From contig CP092877.1 of the NCBI GenBank assembly GCA_030710605.1, positions 43,384,406-43,448,405 on the forward strand: DNA of 64,000 nt. The letters are read 5' to 3'. A program made the translations under genes and the position numbers. Positions 10,980 to 21,554 of this stretch are shown here, in pieces; position 1 is the first letter of the stretch, and every line of letters begins with the position of its first letter. The DNA is from Cordylochernes scorpioides (taxonomy: Eukaryota > Arthropoda > Arachnida > Pseudoscorpiones > Chernetidae). Below the pieces are notes generated by a model. That model was not told where the DNA came from. It saw only the letters and a program-made list of their open reading frames with translations, and searched no databases.

Positions 10980-11500
10980 ATTATATTCCATTGTAATATT
11001 TTAATTTTAGTATCTATATGTTTGGCCTGGGTTACTTGTTTGTCTTTTATTGCCGATTCACAGTTTTTCGTATGTGGATATCTAATTTTAGTTGTATTTC
11101 TATCTGATATATTTTTCGTAACCTTTGAGATTTTAATTTTATAAGTTTTAGCCATGAGTGTTTCATCATAAAGTGGCTGAATGGACACTATATTAGAGAT
11201 CTGTTTATCAATCTGGAAAGTCTTATTTACATTCGGTGTTATGTTCTGTTTTTGCTATATCTTATTTCCATTATTATTGATAACTTGGCCATTTACAGCT
11301 TCATAAACTACCATGTTTACAATAAGTTTGTTATCTCTCAGCTTTGATCGAGTACCTTTTTCAAAAAGTTCTTTCCTTTTAGCTATAAGCCGTTGGTCTA
11401 ATACTTTTACTATAATCTTTATTTATGTAAATTTTGCTATCTCTAAGTTTAGTCGTAAATATATATTAGAATTTTTATATTCCGTTTAAAAAAAAAAAGA
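10980..11500 (-). pseudogene. LINE fragment: end of ORF1 and start of ORF2
   Basis: The minus-strand frame 11188-10967 ends in TKIKILQWNI, the typical beginning of an APE endonuclease domain (KIMQWNINGL). Upstream sequence (to about 11480) would be the 5' or ORF1 part; it contains short open stretches such as VNMVVYEAVNGQVIN but no domain I recognise. The fragment breaks at the satellite boundary, so the rest of ORF2 is missing. Confidence 0.5.
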
Positions 11501-11824
11501 AAATAAGCGCAGCCGTTTCTGTAGAGTAATGAGCGGCTGATATCACGATTATTCAACCTGGTTCTTTAGGCGACTAAAGCTAGCCAGATTTTCCGAATTG
11601 CCTCAGAATGAAAATTGACCCTTTCTGTTATATTCAATCTACCCTACTGTACACCTAATGTTCAACTCTGCTGTATCAAAGGCCATTTTTGTATATCTAT
11701 ATGAATTTTGTGAAAAATTGGTTGGTCCGTTTAGAAACCTATAGAATAAACATATACTTACCTAAAATGTTCAACACATGCAAATCCAATTTCTTAATCA
11801 TATATACATATTGATAATTATTGA
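11501..11824. other. Spacer, nothing recognised
   Basis: AT-rich; no open frame, no repeat shared with the rest of the window. Confidence 0.4.
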
Positions 11825-11826
11825 TA

Positions 11827-12644
11827 GAGTGGTACCTCGACATACGAGTTTAATTCGTTCCGCAACCTTGCTCGTATCTTGACTTACTCGTATCTCGAAG
11901 CAAATTTCCCCATACAAAACAATTGAATTACCATTAATCCGTTCCAACCTCCAAAATGTCACCCCAGTTATTTTTGTTACGTGGTTTTAAATAATAAAAA
12001 CGTATTTATAAATATCAAATATTTATTGCACAAAAAAAAAAGAGAATGTAAAGAAATAAATTAGATATCCTCACTGGTCTTTGCCTTTTTCGCTACATTT
12101 TTCTCGCTTTCACCTGTAGGCCGTTTACAAAAAAAAAAAAAAAAAACATGTCCAAGGAGGTGTGTTTCTTCCTCCCTCTCAAAATGTTCCGGAAATGAGT
12201 TAGGCAAGTGTCATTAAAAAGGTCAGATGCACGACCTTTTGCAACTTTTTCTGGGTGTTTTTTTTTTCCACGGACTGTGAAACTCTCTCCCACATTCCTA
12301 AGATCTCCTTTATTTCACTTGTAGAAATTTAACGTTTTAATTCAAACCTTATCATCTTTTTCTTAGCACTTGACTTTTTACAAACTTTCTTCCGATCCAT
12401 GGTTATAAAAATAAATGAACTAAAACTGTAAATGTAAACGCAACACAAAACGCGAACACAAAACACAACTTATCACAGCGGAAGCACGCTGCTAACTGAT
12501 CGTGAAGGCGCGACTGCGTGTTACTACCGAACCGAACTCGTATCTCGAATTTCGCTCGTAACTAAAAGCAAAAAATCACTTGCTCGTCGGCTCGTATCTC
12601 GGAAAACTCGTATGTTGGGGCACTCGTATGTCGAGGTACCACTG
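11827..12644 (-). mobile_element. Tigger/pogo-like DNA transposon, internally deleted
   Basis: Terminal inverted repeats (left GAGTGGTACCTCGACATACG, right ending CGAGGTACCACTG) with TA target duplications at 11825-11826 and 12645-12646. The size is 818 bp, about a third of an autonomous Tigger. The inside carries the C-terminal end of a transposase on the minus strand (12293 down to about 12065): FNDTCLTHFRNILRG, then TSLDMFF and, after an A-run frameshift, KRPTGE. This matches the FRNILKRRKKQTSLDRFF tail of Tigger/jerky transposases. The catalytic DDE domain is gone, so movement would need a partner. Confidence 0.82.
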
Positions 12645-12709
12645 TATTTATAATTTCATATTTTTACAGATTACAAAATGTAGAGTAAAGGTAAATTTAT
12701 TGGATTATA

Positions 12710-14129
12710 CACTGCGTGACATTGAAAATGGAACACCAAGAAATAGTGCCCAGAAAATTATGCAAATTTCAGGGTAGACGCGCTTAACCGAGTTATGCAA
12801 ATGATTTAAAATGCGCAGCTCTCGTGCGCACATGGAGTAAGATATAAGGGAAGGAACTTGCAGAAAGGACAGTATTCGTGTCGTTATTTCTTCAAGGAAA
12901 ATCATTGTAGAAATTTTGTTCTTGTGTCAAAAGACACGTGTAATAACAGAGAATGCCAGGTCATCGTAAACGGAGGCAGTTCAAACAGACAGACGCTTTT
13001 ACGAGGGGCATGGTGATCGGACTGAAAAGGGCAGGTTGGTACATACGTCAAATCGCAGCTTATACACACCTTGGTGCGTCCACGGTGCACCGACTGTAGA
13101 GAAGATGGTTGGAACAAGGAAATGTGGCAATTTATAGGAATGTCGGTGCAACCTGAGTGACGTCAGCACGTGTGGATCGGCGTATCCTTCGACAAGCAGT
13201 GGCGGCCCCACAAGCCACTTGTACCGCCATCCTGCAACATGTGCAAGACACCCTAGATCATTCCATCTCGACCAGAACCATTTCCCGTCGATTGGTTGCT
13301 AATGGCTTGCACTCATGCCATCCGCTAAGAAGACTGCCATTGACCCCACCGAATAGGCGCCAACGTTTGGAATGGTGCCGGGCTAGATCGACGTGGATGA
13401 CGGAATGGCACAGGGTCGTGTTCTCAGATGAGTCGCGTTTCTGCTTGTCCAGTGATAGTCGCCGTGTACGCGTGTGGCGGTGACGTGCAAGAAAGGTCCA
13501 ATCCGGCAGCAATTGTGGAACGCCCCACCGTGCGACAACGTGGAATCATGGTTTGGAGCGCAATCGCGTATGATTCCAGGTCACCTTTACTTCGTATTCA
13601 GGGCACTATGACGGCCCAACGATACGTTGATGATGTGCTGCGACCGGTGACACTCCCCTACCTTCAGGGGGTACCCAATGCCCTTTATCAGCAGGATAAC
13701 GCCCGACCGCACACTGCTCGCATTAGCCAACAAGCTCTGCAAGATGTACAGATGCTTCCCTGGCCACCGTACTCTCCTGATCTCCCACAAATCGAGCACG
13801 TCTGGGACATCATTGGACGCCGTTTGCATGCCTTGCCACAGCCGCGTTCAGAAGACGAACTGTGGCAAATGGTTGAGAGGGAATGGAGAGCCATCCCTCA
13901 GGACGCCATCCGTAATCTGATTGACTCTCTACCTAGACGTGTTGCTGCGTGCATCGCCGTCCGCGGTGGTCCTACTTGCTACTAAGCCGACGCCGTTCTC
14001 GCTCTGTATTATGACTATCATTTTGAAATAAAGATCAATTATTGTTCGTCCCTGTCTCTCTCTGTCTGCCGAGTTTCATCACTTTCTGGCCACTATTTCT
14101 TGGTGTTCCATTTTCAATGTCACGCAGTG
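12710..14129 (+). mobile_element. Tc1 transposon, full length with terminal inverted repeats
   Basis: A 1420-bp element bounded by about 40-bp inverted repeats (CACTGCGTGACATTGAAAAT at the left and its complement at the right) and flanked by TA on both sides. It holds one broken transposase gene. Size and structure are those of a typical autonomous Tc1-like element. Confidence 0.95.
12953..13985 (+). pseudogene. Tc1-like transposase, broken by two stops and one frameshift
   Basis: Start chosen at the ATG giving MPGHRKRRQFKQ, which leads into the paired-type DNA-binding domain (GMVIGLKRAG, YTHLGASTVHRL). In-frame stops follow HRL (TAG) and GAT (TGA at 13153-13155). A +1 frameshift lies near 13480. 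Catalytic residues are readable: first Asp in VVFSDESRFCL, second in YQQDNARPHTA, Glu in LPQIEHVWD. I count 32 residues between the second Asp and the Glu, two fewer than the normal 34, so a 6-base deletion is likely. The C-terminus (RVAACIAVRGGPTCY, TAA at 13985) is intact. Cut-and-paste transposase, non-functional here. Confidence 0.92.
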
Positions 14130-14170
14130 TATATTGGGATTATTCATTGAGGAAGAATTCAAAGTAATAG

Positions 14171-14435
14171 GACGACGATCTAGAAGGCTCCCTTAGTGAA
14201 GTTGCATCCGTTTTTGAGTACTTCCAAGAATATTTCTTCCACAAGTACTACAGAGAGTTGCTATCTAAGAGACTGTTGCAGCTTAACTCGGTTAGTTACG
14301 AGGAACAAACCAGAATGGTGACCCATTTGAGAAAATACCGCGGCCGACCTACATTTCAAAGTTAGAACGAATGCTGAAAGATATCGAACTCAGCAAAACT
14401 CTTCAGGAACAATTCAAACAGCACATCGCAGAATT
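14171..14435 (+). pseudogene. Cullin-family fragment (cullin homology domain), frameshifted
   Basis: The frame from 14171 reads DDDLEGSLSEVASVFEYFQ, then FFHKYYRELLSKRLL and SVSYEEQTRMVTHLRKY. After a one-base frameshift near 14361 it goes on with SKLERMLKDIELSKTLQEQF and KQHI. This order matches the cullin repeat/homology region (KDVFxxYYxxxLAKRLL ... S.S...E..MI..LK...G..FTSKLE.MF.DI.LS......F). Cullins scaffold RING ubiquitin ligases. Only about 88 of some 750 residues are present and I see no clean splice sites, so this is more likely a pseudogene piece than an active exon. It begins about 40 bp after the Tc1 insertion. Which cullin it is cannot be settled by eye. Confidence 0.72.
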
Positions 14436-14596
14436 CACATCAATAGGAATTTGTATGATATGGTCTTACACCAATAAAAGCTACTGTTTTCCCATCCTAT
14501 TTTAAGAACTTCCGCTGTGTGATCATTCTTCGTGAAACATAATAGGGTTATTTAAAGTCTTTAAGTCATATTTTAAGTCTTTAAATATTTCTATTT

Positions 14597-14867
14597 GTAG
14601 AACGACATTTGAAAATTATCCCGCATGTGTTTCTTTTGAAAGAAAACTCGAAATAATTTTTAAAGGAGAAATATCGATTATTTCTAACCTTAGGAATGAA
14701 GTATGAAAGGATGAATTGTGAAAAGTAATAATAAACGGAAAAATATAAATTCATCCTTTCATACTTCATCCCTAAGGTTAGAAATAATCGTTATTTCTCC
14801 TTAAAATAAATTTCGAGTTTTCGTTCAAAAGAAACACATGCGGTATAATTTTCTAATGTCGTTCTAC
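14597..14867. mobile_element. Fold-back MITE (palindrome, about 270 bp)
   Basis: Two arms of about 118 bp, starting GTAGAACGACATT and ending with its complement, separated by about 35 bp. The arms differ at several positions. There is no coding capacity. Short open frames over it are artefacts of the palindrome. Confidence 0.75.
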
Positions 14868-15399
14868 AATCATAAGCCGCATTATATTAAATTATAAATT
14901 TCCATTTGTTATCATTCAACAGCTATTTTTCTTTATATTTTTTGACACTAGAGTAGATTCGATTTAAATAATTGACAATTCAACTCTACAGATATAAAAC
15001 TAGAGATCAATACTTAACGGGAACAAGGCCTCGACCCACACCTATTTAGAAATGTCAACTTGGAGGAACTGTGTAGATCAATTGTCGAAATTACACTCAA
15101 AAAATTTTAGACATTGTTTTTATTATGACTTGTGAGAATAGGAACTTGGATCATCACACACATACACACACATTGCAGGACTCTAGAATTTGAAAATTGA
15201 ATCATATTCTCAAGAGCCTGGGTTCCGAATTAGGGTCCTGGAATCCAGAAGAGAATCCCGGGCCGCGCTGCTTCCTACCTAGACACACCTCGAAGGCCAA
15301 AACATCGCCATTCTTACAAAGGATAGTTAGAGTTTGAAATACTTCTAGAGAATATATATGGTAAACCTTTTTTTGAATGGTAAAACAAACGCCCGAGAT
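14868..15399. other. AT-rich spacer
   Basis: No gene, repeat or element end recognised. A short (CA)n-like stretch lies at about 15155-15172. Confidence 0.4.
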
Positions 15400-16440
15400 T
15401 GCACAAACGTACAGTAGAAAAAACAGGATGAACTATCTAACGGGAAAGAACAAGCAAGAATGCACCAGAATGAACAAATATACTAGAAGTGATTCAATAA
15501 ACTAGGCGACTAGTTGGACTAGAAGGTGCCAAATAACACAACCAAACTGTTCTAACAACCTTGAATTCCCGCACGACCTAGCCGGAAAGTCAGGCTAGAA
15601 CGAACAACCTGTCTAGTACAATGGTAAGCCCAAGCACGCCTGGACGCCCCAGCTGAACGAACAACGCTAGAACGAACGCGCGAACTAGGTCAGAACAAAC
15701 CGCCCAGAGCATTGAACGCACTAGAACGCACATTACGCACTAGGCCGCACGACGCCTCCTGGACGAGTGATACGACCTAATACGCATGTAAGCGATAGAT
15801 ACGAACAACACCCCCAGAGCACCTGAACCAACACTAGGACACGGCGAACGAACTAACGGGAACACACAGACAAGAACGCCAAACGTCAAGGACAAACGAT
15901 AGCACTAGGACTGATTAACGAACTAGTAGACAGAACGAACTAGAATGAACAAGGCCCTGGAATAGCCAACCAAACTGGTCTAACAAGCCTTGAAGTCGAA
16001 GTGTCAAACTAGAGCGAACAACCAGTCTAGTACAATGGTAAGCCCAAGCACGCCTGGGCGCCCCAGCTGAACGAACAACGCTAGAACGAACGTGCGAACT
16101 AGGTCAGAACAAACACCTCAGGGCATTGGACGCACTAGAACGCACAGCACGCACTAGACCGCACGACGCCTCCTGGACTAGCGATACGACCTAATACGCA
16201 TGTACGCGATATATACGAACAACACCCCAGAACACCTGAACCAAAACTAGGATAGGGCGAACGAACTAACAGGAACGCTCAGACAAGAACATCGAACGTC
16301 AAGAACAGACAAAACCATAGGAGTGATTGAACGAACTAGGAGACCAGATGGACCAGAACGAACGAGTTCCAAGAAAAGTCGATCAAACTAGTTGATCAAA
16401 GTGTGCAACGGAAAAACCAGAAATTCAGCGCGAAATAGGC
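15400..16440 (+). repeat. Tandem repeat with 414-bp period, about 2.5 copies
   Basis: The block GTCTAGTACAATGGTAAGCC begins at 15611 and again at 16025, a 414-bp offset, and the surrounding several hundred bases match as well. Partial units lie on both sides. The unit itself is built of degenerate GAACGAACTAG-type words and is poor in T on the plus strand. No open frame longer than chance. Confidence 0.8.
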
Positions 16441-16589
16441 AGATGGACTTGTTAGGGGAAAAATCTAGTGCCCCAAACATAATCATGCTAGTTACACAAA
16501 AGTTCTATATTGCCAAAATATCTAGATATGAACGAAGGAAATAAATCTGTTAAAAACTGAAAACCTCGAACAAAATGATCCAAACTAAA

Positions 16590-16925
16590 CTTTAGCAAGA
16601 TAAAAAAAAAAAAAAAACTAAGCTATGCAACCTGAATTTGAAAAAAATGAACTTTTTTGAAGAGTCTGAACTGATAATCTAGCAAGAAGAAAGAAAACGA
16701 ACTATTCAACCAGAAATTGAAAAACCCAACCAAAAAGATACTAATTAAAATCCAGCAAGAAGAAAGAAACTTAACTACTCAGCTAGACATAGAAATGTTG
16801 CTAGACATGATACTAACTGATATCAAGCAAGAAGAAAGGAACTAAATTATATAATAACTACTTACTGAAATATCTGACAGACAAAATTAAAATTGAAATC
16901 CAGCAAGAAGTAATGAACTGAAGAT
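16590..16925 (+). repeat. Degenerate tandem repeat of about 75-85 bp
   Basis: The word AGCAAGAAGAAAGAA (with variants) recurs near 16593, 16681, 16752, 16828 and 16901, each followed by AACTA- and GAAAT-containing sequence. About five diverged units. Non-coding and A-rich. Confidence 0.7.
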
Positions 16926-17303
16926 ATTCAGGTGTCGTAAAACACAGTAAGGAAGCTGAGAAATATAGAAGTTGGACTTTGCTATGCCTTCTCTGGAATG
17001 GTTCTCTATTCATGGCACCTCAATCAGTGAAGTCTGTAAAGAAAATTCAGAGTTCTCCATTAAGAGGGAAATACAAATTTTTAAAAATATAAAATAGATT
17101 TTTGCAAAGTTTAAACAATAAAGAATAGAGTTGTGAACCATTTTAATTAACGTTGCTTGAATTTTATAATTTGAATCGATGCTCTATGTTTGCTATGGAT
17201 GCGTTTAAACATCACGTCCTGATTAACATCAAATAGTAATCAATAAAGTTGAATCTTTGATGTTTAACAAATTGCAAAGACTATTATAAAGAGAGAGAGA
17301 GAG

Positions 17304-18207
17304 ATGTACTACAGCGCCATCTGTTATCAAATTATAAAACTATTTTAGTGGCGTATTATTCTTTTTAAAATAAAACAATTTCTACTGTCCTTACTGCGAT
17401 GAAAAATTAAAGGGAGGGCCTGGCTCATCAGTGGTGAACCCTCCCAGCGGTTTCGCCAGTTTAATCTACCATACCGCTGTTATATTGCATTTTTGGAACT
17501 TCCTTTTTTATAGGTGACCGTTGTAAGAATCTTGGAATGGGTATTTTAGAAGAACTATGGACATAAGCTTTTAGGACAGCAGAATTAAATATAATTATAA
17601 ATATATAATATGCTTCGAGCAATCGCTCTTCCGCAAATATCAAATTGTGTCTTTTATTAGAACAATAATGTTATGATGTACTAGAGCGCCATCTGTTATC
17701 AAATTATAAAACTATTTTAGTGGCGTATTATTCTTTTTAAAATAAAACAATTTCTACTGTCCTTATTTTTCATCGCAGTAAGGACAGTAGAAATTGTTTT
17801 ATTTTAAAAAGAATAATACGCCACTAAAATAGTTTTATAATTTGATAACAGATGGCGCTCTAGTACATCATAACATTATTGTTCTAATAAAAGACACAAT
17901 TTGATATTTGCGGAAGAGCGATTGCTCGAAGCATATTATATATTTATAATTATATTTAATTCTGCTGTCCTAAAAGCTTATGTCCATAGTTCTTCTAAAA
18001 TACCCATTCCAAGATTCTTACAACGGTCACCTATAAAAGGAAGTTCCAAAAATGCAATATAACAGCGGTTGGTAGATTAAACTGGCGAAACCGCTGGGAG
18101 GGTTCACCACTGTTGAGCCAGGCCCTCCCTTTAATTTTTCATCGCAGTAAGGACAGTAGAAATTGTTTTATTTTAAAAAGAATAATACGCCACTAAAATA
18201 GTTTTAT
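17304..18207. repeat. Near-perfect 0.9-kb palindrome of a dispersed repeat family
   Basis: The left arm (17304-17766) and right arm (about 17772-18207) are inverted copies with very few differences, meeting at about 17768. Both outer edges are (GA)n runs (17289-17303 and 18212-18226). Within each arm the first and last roughly 95 bp are direct repeats (17304-17397 and 17673-17766), so each arm looks like DR-body-DR. The body contains a conserved hairpin, GGGAGGG paired with CCCTCCC. Relatives lie at 62384-62520 and 62870-63025. No protein signal. Confidence 0.8.
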
Positions 18208-18239
18208 AATTAGAGAGAGAGAGAGATATTGGTTATTTC

Positions 18240-20041
18240 CTTGTGTGTAGATAGGAACCCTCGATGTTAAATTATAAGATAATTGAGTTTGTTTGAAAAA
18301 GTATTCAAAATAGTGATAAATATGTTGTGTCTGGATTCTGCTTGTGTTCAAGTAAACTATTATGTTTCTAGCAATGTGAATGTAATGTACAGAATATTGA
18401 GTGGGATAAGAAAAATAAAGATCACTGACCAAATCTGGATATTGGGGGGAAAAGGGCGGGAATCTTCAAGATCCTGGATCCTAGAACAGAAACTATCTTT
18501 CAAGGAAAAACTTAATTCTCTTTTTTATTACAAGAAATTATATCAAAGATGACAATACGTTTTCTAAAATGAATAGATGAATAGCAAATAAGCTTAAAAT
18601 GTTCTATAATAAATATTCTAGACCTCATTTCTCAAATATGTCAGGAGGCCAAGTTATGACGTCAACAGACACAGTTCTACATGGTAGATTAATGTATCCA
18701 TAAGAATAATACAAAAACAGATGTCTTATGTGAGATATAGAATTTGACATACCTGCTTCTCTTGACTCCAGGATGTAGGAATGTCTTTTCTGACAGGGAA
18801 GGGACTTCAGTGATAGAAAATTCTCAGGGACGGAGCAACATCTTCAAGGATTAGCAGAAAGTTGATAAGAAAAATATCAAATATAACGTTGACATTTTTT
18901 CCCGCAGTATTTAGTTCTCTGCCCTTTCAATGATTATTTTCCTATCAGGTTTCTTTATTCAAGGAGCGTGGTTAAAGACATTTATAATATTCGAATTTTA
19001 TCTCATACTGGTAAAAGAGGTCCTTTCTGCCAGAAGCTCTATCAAAAAACTTGAGAATTGTTTAGGAAGCCTTCTTTGGATGAAGAATGGAACATCACTG
19101 TAGACTGTAGCCGACTGAACTGATGTCATCGTCCTAGCCGACTTTCTTGACTTATTAGCTAGAAAGTCCTCATACTTAGGTCCATCTCTCTGTTGTTTCC
19201 TGTTATACGAGGTGTAAAATCCCGGTCTTCTTTCTGAGATTCAGTGATGTATCTGCAAACTCCGGTTTGACTCGGTATTGACTCGTTCAATTTCAGGCAG
19301 TTTGAAACAATCTTTTCGTTGTATATATCGATTAAACATTTCCAGAAATGTCACAAAGTTGACAAATTTGGCAAAGTCGCTGCTGTTTTCGTATAATATA
19401 TATATATTTTTGTTTGTTTATGTTTCGGCAGTCGCGGATTTGGAATTAGCGCGAGTTTGCACGCTGTGCTTGCTTTATGGTATTGGCATGAGAGAGCTTC
19501 GTATTCATTTTTGTAATTTGTTGAAATAAATCTTCATTTTTCTTATCAAGTTAATCACCAAGTTTTATTTAATTTTCCAAATCCTTCATGGCTTCTAGAA
19601 GTTTCTTGATTTCACTCTTCAGCTTCTGATACTTTCAATGACGTTTCTTTCTTCTCTTCCGCTGGTACTTTTTGAGTTGGAGCATTTGCTAATCACAATG
19701 GGTAGGTTCTCTTCAACGTCAATTAAACCTTTTTCTTTCAATACATTCTCAATTGATTGATCTTTCTCTTGACAATTTTATTTTTCGTTTTTTTCTTCTA
19801 TCAAGTTTTGATCACTATTTGGTGTTTTAACTTTAATAGGCATCTTGTGACAGCATTTAAGTCAGGAAGCAATACTCTGGAGGATTATATTCTTAATGGC
19901 CACAACTTCATACAGTTATTAGTCTTTTCTCACAAATGTAACGATCTTATATTTAGAATTTTGATCGTTTCCAGTTCTCATGTATAATAAGAAATTATTT
20001 AAGATATCTCTTATACACGATAGATTATATTTTATTTGAAA
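18240..20041. other. No recognisable gene or element
   Basis: AT-rich with scattered open frames under 90 codons on both strands. A minus-strand stretch near 19770-19600 (EKDQSIENVLKEKGLIDVE) has a faint look of a retrotransposon gag but lacks any confirming motif. I treat the region as unassigned. Confidence 0.35.
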
Positions 20042-20161
20042 GAGGGCCTTCCCCCTGCGGAAAAGAGCTGAACGCATTGTGCTCGGCAATATTTTCCTTT
20101 TCGTAGAATACGCCGACCTTGTCGCAGCACATCGGCCCTATGGACAGGTGACATCCATTGT
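20042..20161 (+). repeat. 120-bp copy of an ORF1 segment upstream of the LINE
   Basis: Nearly identical to 20715-20834 inside LINE ORF1 (starts GAGGGCCTTCCCCCTGCGG), same strand. It lies just before the 5' untranslated region of the LINE. It may be an older truncated copy that the new LINE landed beside, or a template-switch product of the insertion. Confidence 0.85.
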
Positions 20162-20223
20162 TGCCTGGGGCGCCATTTTGAATTAATTTGATTAATAATC
20201 TTGAATATAATTTTAAAATTTTT

Positions 20224-21554
20224 ATGGGGGATTCCCCACCCCCCGAATTACCAATGGCCTTGGCTGAAAGCCAAGTGCCATCTTCAACAGCTGATGCAAT
20301 CAGCACTTCTCCGGCGACGGAGGGGACAAATAAACCACAGCCTGGCACAGGCATTCCATCGACGAGTTGGGCCGATCTCGTCGATCGGAATAACTACATT
20401 CCCATGGATGAGGACAACGACGGCTTCACCAAGGTGGGCCCCAGGAGGAAGAGGCCGGTGGACTCCGAGACGGCAAACCGGAAAGCCAAGAGAGGCTGCG
20501 TCCAGGTAGCTGCGGCGAAGCAAGCCCTCACCGAACGCCCAATGCCCAAGTCAAAAGTACAAGAATGTACGACGACTCGGCAAAAACAAGCGGCGTTCAG
20601 AGCCAGGTCGGCGGTGGCCAAGGTAGCACAATGCGTTTTTCTTGAATTCTGCCCAGACTTCAGCCAGGCCCAGCACTTTCTGGCGCTGGAGGCGAAGCTC
20701 GAGGACGCCACCTTGAGGGCCTTCCCCCTGCGGAAAAGAGCCGAACGCATTGTGCTCGGCAATATTTTCCTTTTCGTAGAATACGCCGACCTTGTCGCAG
20801 CACTTCGGCCCTATGGACAGGTGACATCCATTGTCCAGAAGATGATGGAGTTGGACGACTCCTCCTGGGCTGATTCCCGTCGGGAGGCTTTCATCACTCT
20901 GAATGATGGAGTCAAGCTGTCCCAGATCCCTGCCCGGCTGGACGTCAAGTCCAAGGGGATGGCCACTCATGTCTATGTCACTTATGGGATCAAGTGATCC
21001 CTGTGTAATAGTCAAGGTCACAAACGCGCCAAATGCCCACGAAAGACCGGCCTGCAGGAGAGACACCTGTTGCTCCCCTTGTGCCCACGACTGTCCCTAG
21101 TAAGCCACCCTCAAAATCGAACGCCCCTCCTCCTCCTGTTGCAGCCCTACCACCGGCTGCTTCTGTCGCCGCAGATCTTCCTCCCAGCGACACAGAGAAA
21201 ACAGAAGAGGCGGTCGGCCTGACTACTCCTCCATCCAAGAAGCATGACAAATCTAAGGCGTCCGAATCTTCTCAAGAGCGGCGCCATCTGGCTGAGATCC
21301 AAATGGACGTTCTCCTGAAGAACGACAAGGCGTCTACAGTCATAGATAGTGCCCTAAAGCTGGGCCTTGAGAGAGAAAACCTCCTCCAGGCTTAAACGCA
21401 CAACGGGAAGATGGACCGCCTCATCGCCCAATCAAACGAGAGAGTGGCTATTGACACCTTGGCCAGCACGTTGATGGCTCTTACAGGGGGCACAAGCAGC
21501 ACCCTGTATAAAGAGTTGTCACGTGCCAGAACCTCTGCCCGGCAGACAAAATGA
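20224..21554 (+). pseudogene. LINE ORF1 with a CCHC zinc knuckle, broken
   Basis: Start at MGDSPPPELPMA (an in-frame ATG also lies at 20188). The first 258 residues are open: a basic stretch (RRKRPVDSETANRKAKRG), then an RNA-binding-like middle (RIVLGNIFLFVEYADLVAAL). The stop TGA at 20995-20997 replaces the first Cys of a zinc knuckle: after it come SLC, NSQGH and KRAKC, the CX2CX4HX4C spacing. A frameshift near 21030-21060 moves to the frame 21033-21554, which has a proline-rich segment and a TAA at 21393-21395, then ends ...RTSARQTK. ORF1 proteins coat the LINE RNA. The overall order (basic, fold, zinc knuckle) fits Tx1/I-type ORF1. Confidence 0.75.

Noticed and set aside
17410..17470. Possible permuted hammerhead (GAAAC and CUGAUGA near the GGGAGGG hairpin)
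   Set aside because: The 19 bases between the two boxes cannot form both stem III and stem I, and the pairing that would make stem II is not kept in the copy at 62384.
20025..21250. Several minus-strand frames of 80-170 codons over LINE ORF1
   Set aside because: High GC content of the LINE gives long antisense frames; no domain is visible in them.
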